Below are positions 55,430-64,000 of a stretch of 64,000 nt of DNA, in pieces (the stretch's first letter is position 1; each line of letters begins with the position of its first letter). This stretch comes from Nematostella vectensis. Lineage: Eukaryota; Cnidaria; Anthozoa; Actiniaria; Edwardsiidae. Location of the stretch: contig NC_064034.1 of the NCBI RefSeq assembly GCF_932526225.1, forward strand, positions 20,026,927 through 20,090,926, in the 5' to 3' direction. The translations under genes were made by a program, and so were the position numbers. A model generated the notes under the pieces. It searched no databases. It saw nothing but the letters and a program-made list of their open reading frames with translations, and was not told where the DNA came from.

Positions 55430-58400
55430 CAAAAAGTGACCAAAACAGCAAAATATCCTGCTCTATACCAAGTTTGATATTTGGTTGATGAGTTCCTGTG
55501 TTCTAAAGTAAAATATCGTTCGGGAAACCTTTTGAAATTGAACGTTTTTATTGCCGTAAAATCGAACTCTTTTCGTAATGTTTACGTTTAGAAAAAGAGG
55601 AATATGAGTGTGATGGACCAAATTCTACGGCTTAGAACCTTGACAGGATTAAACTAGGATAAATGAGGATCATGGCATACTAAAACAATCTTCACCACAA
55701 GCCGAAATGAGTGCCCACAAGGTATGGTGAAAGTTGAGGAGAGCGGAGGTTGAATTGTGAGAACGAAAGTGCGAGTCAAGGCCCAACGTCTATACTTCAA
55801 CATGGAAAAATCGCCGAAGAATAGGTACGAAAATCCGTGTAAACATTTAGTCGAAAAGCATTCTACCCTTCCCTTGTCTCTGGGGTTCTTTGCCAAAATG
55901 TCTTGCCCTTCGACCACCACAAACTCTACCAAGAATAGATACCCCCCTCCCCCAAAAAAAGTAACCCAAACCCGAGTTCTACTCCTAAAACATACAATAG
56001 CTTGAAACTTGCCAGCCCCGTAAAAATACTATAGATGAAGCTTTAGAAGGAAAATTTGCTTATCAAATTTAATTTATTTATTTCCTTTTATAAAAAAAAC
56101 TATATCCTCCTCACCTCCAAGGCCCTGCGTCAGCACCCTTATAGTTTTAAAAGGGAGCTTCAACGCTCAAACTGGCCTACCAAATCAAATTATTTAATTC
56201 CCTTTTTGTAAAAAAGACTCTTTGCACATATAATAGAGACTGATGAGAAAAGTATCACCAAATATGAAAAAAATAGATATTTTCCATATGATATCTGCCC
56301 TAGTGAAGCTTAGAGCCTCTGGTACCAGGGTATGACTACACTCCCATTCTCCTATTATCTCCAAGGCCTAGTAATCAAACCTGGTACAAGGCTACTTTGT
56401 CTTCACAACCTGTGTCAGCACCCCCCATGTGACATACCCTTAGTCACCACCACTTTGCCCTTACCATGCCTTTTTCTCATCCTAGTTTACACTCTTTGCC
56501 TTTTCCATTTGCCTGCACACACAATGAAATACCCCCTCAGTGGCTCTACCTTGGTGTTAGAACCTATGTATTGTGCACGATTTGTGTCACAAAACTTCCT
56601 TTGTTCGATAAAAAGAATATAACACTTAGGTATACATACACCCCTTATTGAATAAGCACATTAGATAGCCTCTAGAACAAGTGCCCCCTCTAGAATCCAT
56701 TTTTAAAAAGCCATATTTGTGGTAATGACTTTTTTTACAACAAGTAATAGCAAACTAATGCAGCAATGTATAATGAGATTTATAGATCATAGCAAATCTA
56801 TTGATTCCAGGATCAAATGTAAACATTTAAACATAGTACTTCCATGTAGTGTCTTTTGATTGCATACAACAAACAGTGACTCGCGGCCATTCTATATACG
56901 GTTTAGCTTAATTTTTTTAACGGGACTCGCTGCCATTCTGTATGAGATTCATTTTAGTTTCAATATCCCAGCTAAAATTTCTTCTTGGAGTGTCTTCATT
57001 TCGAGTTTGAAAGCAAGATAAATCCAGGGAAATTCTGTGCAGCTGTATGACTCAATGAAACGTACAACTAAATAATTGGCGATCAACGTTATACCCTGCT
57101 AGCAGTGTCTTACCCTTCCGCGTTACAGTACATTACAGTACAATTCGGTGAAGTCGTAAAAGTAACCTTGCAAATTAGGTCTCTTGCCGATGAGAAACAA
57201 CACAAATAGGATATATCTAACGCACTGAGTCAGTGAAATCCTTGCTTAAACAGATAAGAAGAAATCACTGCTAGCAGAGAGTTCAAAAGCGGCGTTCAAC
57301 ATGATTTTAGTCATTCGACGAAACCGTCATTTTGTTTTCCTACTCTGAGCTGAGGCGTGTCCGCGTGAGACTTGGCATAGTAATACTTATCTCTGATTGC
57401 TTAATCAGATTGTTTATCAAATATAACCAAAAATGGTAATGTTCCGCACTGTTTTTCTACTCTGAGTTGAGACGTGTCCGCGTGAGACTGGGCATAGTAA
57501 TACTCATCTGTCAGATTGTTTATCAAATATAACCAAAAATGGTAATGTTCCGCACTGCATACGGTGTATCGACGCTTAATGTAACACTGGCGTTTAATGT
57601 AAGAAAAATTTCCGCTTAAGGTAATCCTAACGCTTAATGTAAGAATAATTGCAGCTTAATGTTCTGTTCATACTCCTCTCTTATTATGTGGGGAACTACA
57701 ATCACTCAATATTGCCACAAATGGGTTGAAACTTCACTGGGATGTGAATAACAACTCAACAAACAGGTAATAAAACTTTGAAGGTATTTTATCATATTTT
57801 TCGTCCCAATTATTTTTGTAACGCACCATATATTTACAGTAACTATGACTGAAACACGTAAAATACAACATTAGCTTGGGGAACCTGTGGCTCGATTAGT
57901 CCAGAATTGTGACAAGTCTGACTTTTACACTCTCCACACGCCGCACTACAGTCTAGATCATTTTTCTTGAAGGTTCATCTTCTGGTGCTGCAATCCGATT
58001 TACAGGCAAGTCTGTTTGCATTGGCTCAAGCTTTCCCTGTGAACGTTCCTATCCCCTGTTGTCAGTTAGGAGAACACAGTCTCCTCTCCACTATTGAAGC
58101 CGGTAGAATGTTCGTAAGCTATTAAAAGCGAAAGCTGCATGCGTCGTAGGCATAAATAGAACCCGAGGCCACACTCTACCCCCGACACATACAGCTGCCG
58201 CTTTACATAGCATGCGAACATTCTGCCAAGTTTATCCTACCAAGTCTCCTTCCTTAGAATTGGAAAAGGAAGGAACTGTTCAGTTCGAACAGACTTCCCA
58301 CCAGCACACGGGTCGCTGCTAGAAATGGTGCGATGTAAAACCTCAAAAAAACACAAAAGTGTTCCTGTGACTTTTGAAATGTTCTGATTCAGACTTGTAT

Positions 58401-58790
58401 TTTCAATTTTTTAGTGTTTTCGATACGAGTGCCCTGCCCTGTGTTTTTTCGTATACAAAAATATTGGGAAAAGATATAAAACAGGGGCAGTTTGCTTTGA
58501 TATCCAAACTGGGTCTATTATCAACTTTGACCAATGGGCCAATGGGTGTACTGATTGAGACGTGTTATTTTTTTCCGTTTTAGCGACGCGGGTACCCTTA
58601 GTTTTGCTCCGAAATAATCACACATTTCAGGATGTTCCACCAAAGGGATTTTTGGGGACTATTAGTATGTTAACTAAGTTGTATCACCTGTTCAAAATCC
58701 ACTGAGAGAAATTCTTAAAATAAGCTCCACTGAGACCACAGATTGACTGAACTACGCTTACTTTATTCAAACCTAGGGAATACCCCCCTC
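55430..58790. other. No supported gene; contains a 117 bp tandem duplication
   Basis: AT-rich DNA without recognisable coding sequence. At 57341-57560 a block beginning TACTCTGAG is present twice, 117 bp apart. Right after it, CGCTTAATGTAA-like words recur about five times at 57565-57665. Confidence 0.55.
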
Positions 58791-58799
58791 CCCTGCGCA

Positions 58800-59720
58800 G
58801 CCTAGGCCCAGGCTCTCACCGGGTCCCCTATCCTTAAAATTGGGCCGTGAGGCAGCTTGGGGTCTGGGGCGGGCTTAACCTCGTGATTTCCTGTGACATC
58901 AAAGCTCTTACAACTCACAGGATGACCGTAAGAAACCCGATAGGAAGGCCTGGGACAAGGGAACTGCCAGTGATTCACCATCCTATTTACACAACTGTAA
59001 TAAAGTGTGACGGCTGGTAGTACTCCCAGCCTGTCTGTTTGATTGACAGGTGTCCCTCAAACTCGGTGGCCGTTGCGTTGTTCAGTTGGCATGATCTGTT
59101 CTCTAGCGCGCTGTAGTTCACGGACTAGCATCGTTTGTCATCCACCAGACAGCAGCCCATGCCCTCATGAGAAGAGGGGACATCGGTTTCGGTATGGATC
59201 ACGTGATTGGTGAGACGGTAACCGGGCCTTTGCTCGAAAATCTTGTCTGGCGCAAACATTTGTTAAATCTGGAAGATTTACAAGAAAGCAAATATATCCG
59301 CATGCTCCTTTCTATTGATAGGAGCAGAACTCATTCTTGGGTATGTATCCCTCTTGATATGCATCGCGTGGGGGTAGGGGAAGGGAATTTTTTTTACCTG
59401 TTTCGATGCATATCTTTGGGTATGCATCCCGTGGGGGTAGGGGAAGGGGATTATTTTTACCTGTTTCGATGCATATCTTTGGGTATGCATCCCGTGGGGG
59501 TAGGGGAAGGGGATTATTTTTACCTGTTGCGAGGCATATCCTGCGATATGTATCCCGTGGGGGTAAAGAAAAGGGAATTATTTTTACCTTTTACGAGGCA
59601 TATCTTGGGGTATGCATTCCGTGGGGGTAGGGGATTATTTTTACCTGTTTCAAGGCATACCTTGGGGTATGTATCCCGTGGGGGTAGGGGTAGGGGATTA
59701 TTTTTACCATATCAGTCAAT
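58800..59720 (-). pseudogene. Duplicated and broken PAN exon with its minisatellite
   Basis: 58800-59345 is a close direct copy of 28160-28700, including the exon for the PAN domain and flanking intron. In this copy the minus-strand splice acceptor before the exon is lost (TTTAACAA replaces the AG end) and a TAG stands in the frame where the intact copy has CKSVNYSA. The ~63 bp minisatellite follows at 59345-59710. No D8C exon is seen beyond it, so this is an orphan segmental duplicate. Confidence 0.8.
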
Positions 59721-60014
59721 CTTGTTTTAAAAACTATCGTTTTTCTAGCCTGCTCGGTCATTTCCTTATTAGGCATTACATACCATATTTGGTAGTCCGC
59801 TTCAATCATTTTTTCGCTTTTTTATTGCTCTAGAGCTTTGTAAAACGCGAATGTCTACGTAAACTTGCAGGAATTCGTGTTTACTACGATTTTGCTGGCA
59901 ACCATCTTGGAAATGGAGCCTAGTCTCTAACATTTTAGAATATCACAGGTCTCCCGCAAGCTCGCCCCAGGCTCTTTTAGACCATTTAAAAAAAACACAG
60001 CCATTGCTTGATAT

Positions 60015-60180
60015 GCAGTTTCGAGGCATACCTTGGGGTATGCATCCCGTGGGGATAGGGGTAGGGGATTATGTTTACCTGTTTCGAGGCAAATCCTGTG
60101 ATATGCGTCCCGTGGGGGGTAGGGGTAGGGAAGTATGTTTACCTGTTTCAAGGCATACCTTGAGGTATGTCGTGAATTGA
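60015..60180. repeat. Third patch of the 63 bp minisatellite
   Basis: Two to three diverged units of the same GTTTCGAGGCATACCTTGGG sequence as at 28690-29130 and 59345-59710, separated from the latter by about 300 bp of unrelated DNA. Confidence 0.8.
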
Positions 60181-60580
60181 ATGGCGGAGAGTTTGGCGGA
60201 GTGTTACACGGACAGGAATGTATGAATAAAGACAGGCACAAAATAACCTAGTGCCTCTTGAATCCTGTTGCTTAGCAGCAATCCCAAACGTTGTTAGCTC
60301 TACTTATTAGTAACTGTGGGGAGTTCATTCTTTGCCTTCGAAATTCTTTTCGCCTGAGGTGGTTCTTTCAGGTCACAACACTCTTGATAGCATATAAGAT
60401 TTTAGTCCGATCGGGGAAGAAAGGGGTTGGGGAGTAAGGCATGGATATATTGGACTGCCTCTAGAATATTAACAACGCAGCATCAGAGATTTGCATCAGA
60501 GATTCTGTTTATTGAGATTAAACATACTCATCTAAAGCATTCATACATGTCTTTTTGTGCAAATGACAACCACTACATAA

Positions 60581-60912
60581 CAGGCCCGTACCCGAGATTT
60601 TTCTTGGGGGAGTGCGAAATCCAAAAAAGTGGACCTAATTTTTCCGGTTGGGTGTGGGGGGGAGGGATGGATGGAATGAGTTCTCTGATAAAAATCTGAC
60701 CATCCCGAAAGAACAAAAAGGGATCTTTTTTATGTCTTTGCATTCTCTCCACGGGACGTTTATTGTCGGATTTGGCTGCATACCAAAGTTATCTAGCTTA
60801 TGCTTTATAGTTTTGTCTACAAATAGCACGTCCATTGGGAACCGAAAGTGGACCTTCGGCCGTTGGGGGGGGGGGGGGGTGTAGGGGGTGCACCCCCCTG
60901 GGTACGGGCCTG
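60581..60912. mobile_element. 332 bp MITE with CAGGCCCGTACCC ends
   Basis: Bounded by CAGGCCCGTACCC and the inverted GGGTACGGGCCTG. It contains short G/C homopolymers near the right end. The ends resemble those of the CAGGCGCG family, so it is probably a subfamily. Open frames inside are short and unrecognised. Confidence 0.7.
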
Positions 60913-61234
60913 CACTAGTGCTATTAAGTTAAAACTTTTAAGTTTTAAAATAGAACATAGAACATAGTTAAAACATATATTCCACTCGAAACCAGTATTA
61001 AGATCCTCTCATTTACAATCTCATGGGCGCATGAGAGCATGAATCGAATGCGATTTAAATCGAAGGCTCTTTGAGCCAACTCGTGAATGCAATTTTTTTT
61101 AGTTATTTTCTTGTGTGCATAAAAGATATACAGGATACTGAACAAAGCATAAACAAATCAAAGATGCTGAGAGTACATAAAAATGACCTGAACCCTTTTT
61201 CTTTTCAATGTTATGACACACCAAGAACAGTATA

Positions 61235-61235
<1 letters not shown>

Positions 61236-61297
<62 letters not shown>

Positions 61298-61443
61298 CAT
61301 TATCATTATCATTATCATTATCATTATCATTATCATTATCATTATCATTGTCATTGTCATTGTCATTGTTATTGTTATTGTTATTGTTATTGTTATTGTT
61401 ATTGTTATTGTTATTGTTATTGTTATTGTTATTGTTATTGTTA

Positions 61444-61474
<31 letters not shown>

Positions 61475-61476
61475 CA
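61236..61476. repeat. Compound (ATT)n/(CATTAT)n/(TTGTTA)n microsatellite
   Basis: Successive tri- and hexanucleotide runs giving poly-Leu/Ser or Ile/Met artefact frames on both strands. Confidence 0.95.
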
Positions 61477-61644
61477 CACGTCCCTTACCTGACGAAATTA
61501 TCGTCACGTTTTTTTTATTTTCACGATGTATTTCAATACAAGTCCTTGTTCGCACCCTTCTTCGTTTAACCCGTGGTCTACGCTGTTTTCGAGTAGGTTT
61601 TCGCCCGGCGATAGCGTGATGTGACCAACGGTTTCAACTGAAAA

Positions 61645-61871
<227 letters not shown>

Positions 61872-62415
61872 AACAATTAAAAATAAAAATAGCTTGTCAT
61901 CAGTGAGAAACGAACCAGGGTCGCTGCAGTCGGAGTCAAGTAGCTTATATATATTTTACGGTCATATTAAAGAATGACCATAGTAGTCCAATCAATCTAC
62001 GGGGCCAACATCGGACTAATTGCAACACAAGGTCTTTTACCTTTTTCTTGCACAGATAGTATTTTTCAGTGTAGGGTTGTGCAAAAAAGGGCAATCTTTT
62101 CGCAAGAACTTTCAGAAAAGTCTAAAAGGGTTGAATGTCTACAAGTATCGTGATGGTGACAAAATTTATATTTTTTACCAATGTTTTACAGGATAATCCC
62201 ATTCAGACTCCGTCTGGTATTACTGTGGTCCTGCATTTAAAATCACACTTAATAATTATAACTGAAAGTAGGGTTGCAGAAAGATAACAATAAACTTGAG
62301 ATCGACGCCATTAAAATCAAACAAACTCGAACTAATGATAATAATTACGCGGTGCTTGATTCCCCTTCTAAATACCCGTAAAGATAGCTAGAAACCTGTG
62401 AATTTTGCCCCAAAC

Positions 62416-62593
62416 CAGGCGCGTACACAGGGGGTGCGCAGGGTATGTGCGAACCCTCCCCCCCCCCCCCTTGGCGGACAAAAGTGGGTCATTTCTTATT
62501 AAAACATTTTCAAATACTTTGCTTTTTTCATGTGATACCTATGACTGCGCAACCCCCCTCCCCCCCTTTCGGCCAATCCTGGGTACGCGCCTG
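62416..62593. mobile_element. MITE with CAGGCGCGTAC ends, second copy
   Basis: 178 bp between CAGGCGCGTACACAGGGG and CCTGGGTACGCGCCTG. Same family as 11249-11394 in the opposite orientation, sharing the AAAGTGGGTCATTTCTTAT-type core. Confidence 0.75.
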
Positions 62594-63335
62594 AAAACAG
62601 ATAAGCTATATCAGATAACGTTGATTTTTATCCAGGTAGAAATATAGTTATATATTTTTTGTGATTTTCATGGTTTTGGATCCCTGTGGTTTATCATACT
62701 ATGGGGAAATTCGATGCGGTTTTTCGGGGTGTTTGCGTGCTCCGATTTTTTGTAGACTTTTAGTATGTTATAAAGGGAAAACCTTGTGTTGCAATTAGCT
62801 CGAATTAAACCGTAGATTGGTTGGACTATAGCGGTCACGGGTCGATGACATAGCCCTTTAACAGTACTAGGCTTTAACCGGAGGTTGAACACCGAAAGCA
62901 ATATATGATCTGAGGATTGTTGCTAAAGCACAGAAAGACCACAAAAAGTATACGGATGATCCATCCGACGATTGAGTCACACAGAAGTCCTTCCAATAGC
63001 TCGTAAATACTTTACAAGCATTCACGAGTTAAAAAGGCTCAGGAGCCCACACTCTCCGCCCTAGAATATGTAAGCTAGACTTTTGTGACCCAAGAGAAGT
63101 CGCGAAAATGAAGTGAGGATATTATATATTTAAAGTGCCATTGAAGGTGTTGTAGCCATGTGGATTGGTAGGCGAATATTTGAATTTATCATCATCACTT
63201 CACCCAAAGATAGCCTTGGCGATTTCCCGGTGACAAACCCGTACCCCCGCCGTCAGTTAAGCCATAAGTAATACGACTGTCTGTGGATGTTAACCATAAA
63301 AATGTCAATGGCATTGTTTTAAATAAAAATAGCAG
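62594..63335. other. No supported gene
   Basis: AT-rich sequence. The 77-codon minus frame at 62668-62901 has no recognisable domain. Confidence 0.4.
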
Positions 63336-63344
63336 AGGTACGTA

Positions 63345-63990
63345 AGTTGCGGTAGTGATGGTAATGGTGGAATGGTTACGGTAATGATGGTAGTGGTGGA
63401 ATGGTTGCGGTAGTGATGGTAATGGTGGAATGGTTACGGTAATGATGGTAGTGGTGGAATAGTTACGGTAATGATGGTAGTGGTGGAATAGTTACGGTAA
63501 TGATGGTAGTGGTGGAATGGTTACGGTAGGGATGGTAATGGTTGAATGGTTACGGTAGTGATGGTAGTGGTGGAATGGTTGCGGTAGTGATGGTAGTGGT
63601 GGAATGGTTACGGTAATGATGGTAGTGGTGGAATGGTTACGGTAATGATGGTAGTGGTGGAATAGTTACGGTAGTGATGGTAGTGGTGGAATGGTTACGG
63701 TAGTGATGGTAGTGATGGTAGTGGTGGAATGGTTACGGTAGTGATGGTAATGGTGGAATGGTTACGGTAATGATGGTAGTGGTGGAATGGTTGCGGTAGT
63801 GATGGTAATGGTTGAATGGTTACGGTATTGATGGTAGTCGTTGAATGGTTACGGTAGTGATGGTAGTGGTGAAATGGTTATATATGGTAGTGATGGCAGT
63901 AGTGGAATGGTTATATACGGTATTGATGGTAGTGGTGAAATGGTTACGGTAGCATTAGTAGTGGTGGAATAGTTATTGTAGTGGTTTGGT
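63345..63990. repeat. 29 bp minisatellite running to the window end
   Basis: About 20 units of GGTAGTGGTGGAATGGTTAC plus GGTAATGAT with GTAGT/GTAAT and TTGCGG variants (for example anchors at 63602 and 63631). It may continue past base 64000. Confidence 0.92.
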
Positions 63991-64000
63991 GTGGTGGTTG

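Overview
The window looks like a stretch of an animal genome, most likely a cnidarian (sea anemone or coral). The intron-rich host genes are conserved with vertebrates, and one gene combines LamG, uromodulin-type D8C and PAN/apple domains, as many cnidarian secreted proteins do. The DNA is AT-rich and full of microsatellites, minisatellites, short inverted-repeat transposons and broken non-LTR retrotransposons. The species is my inference; no marker fixes it.

Left third (1-18.7 kb): a divergent gene pair. FBH1, an F-box UvrD-type DNA helicase, runs on the minus strand. I could place 16 exons with consistent splice phases from its start to beyond motif III; its C-terminal exons lie off the left edge. 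ANKRD16, an ankyrin-repeat protein, runs on the plus strand and is complete in 7 exons (365 aa). The two are also head-to-head neighbours in human (10p15.1), so this is ancient microsynteny. The shared 1.7 kb upstream region carries an inverted ~105 bp repeat.

18.7-28 kb: gene-poor. It holds one possible small two-TM protein, a broken amino-acid transporter gene and a satellite array (25.4-27.3 kb) with an exact 592 bp higher-order period.

28.3-40.5 kb: 3' part of a minus-strand gene for a LamG/D8C/PAN protein. One 6.3 kb intron is filled by a CCACACCTTA-type satellite interrupted by a LINE. A 63 bp minisatellite begins exactly at the splice donor of the D8C exon. A broken copy of its last exon lies at 58.8-59.7 kb.

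44.7-55.25 kb: a compact, GC-rich endogenous virus of the Polinton-like (PLV) type. It carries a minor capsid-like protein, a double-jelly-roll-type major capsid protein, an A32-type packaging ATPase, an rve-family integrase, an SF1 helicase joined to an HNH nuclease across a G15 tract, and several small conserved-looking membrane ORFs. I found no B-family DNA polymerase. Major capsid and ATPase genes are open, but most other genes carry in-frame stops or frameshifts and the left end seems truncated, so it is a decaying integrated copy.

55.3-64 kb: repeats, MITEs and microsatellites, with no convincing intact gene.
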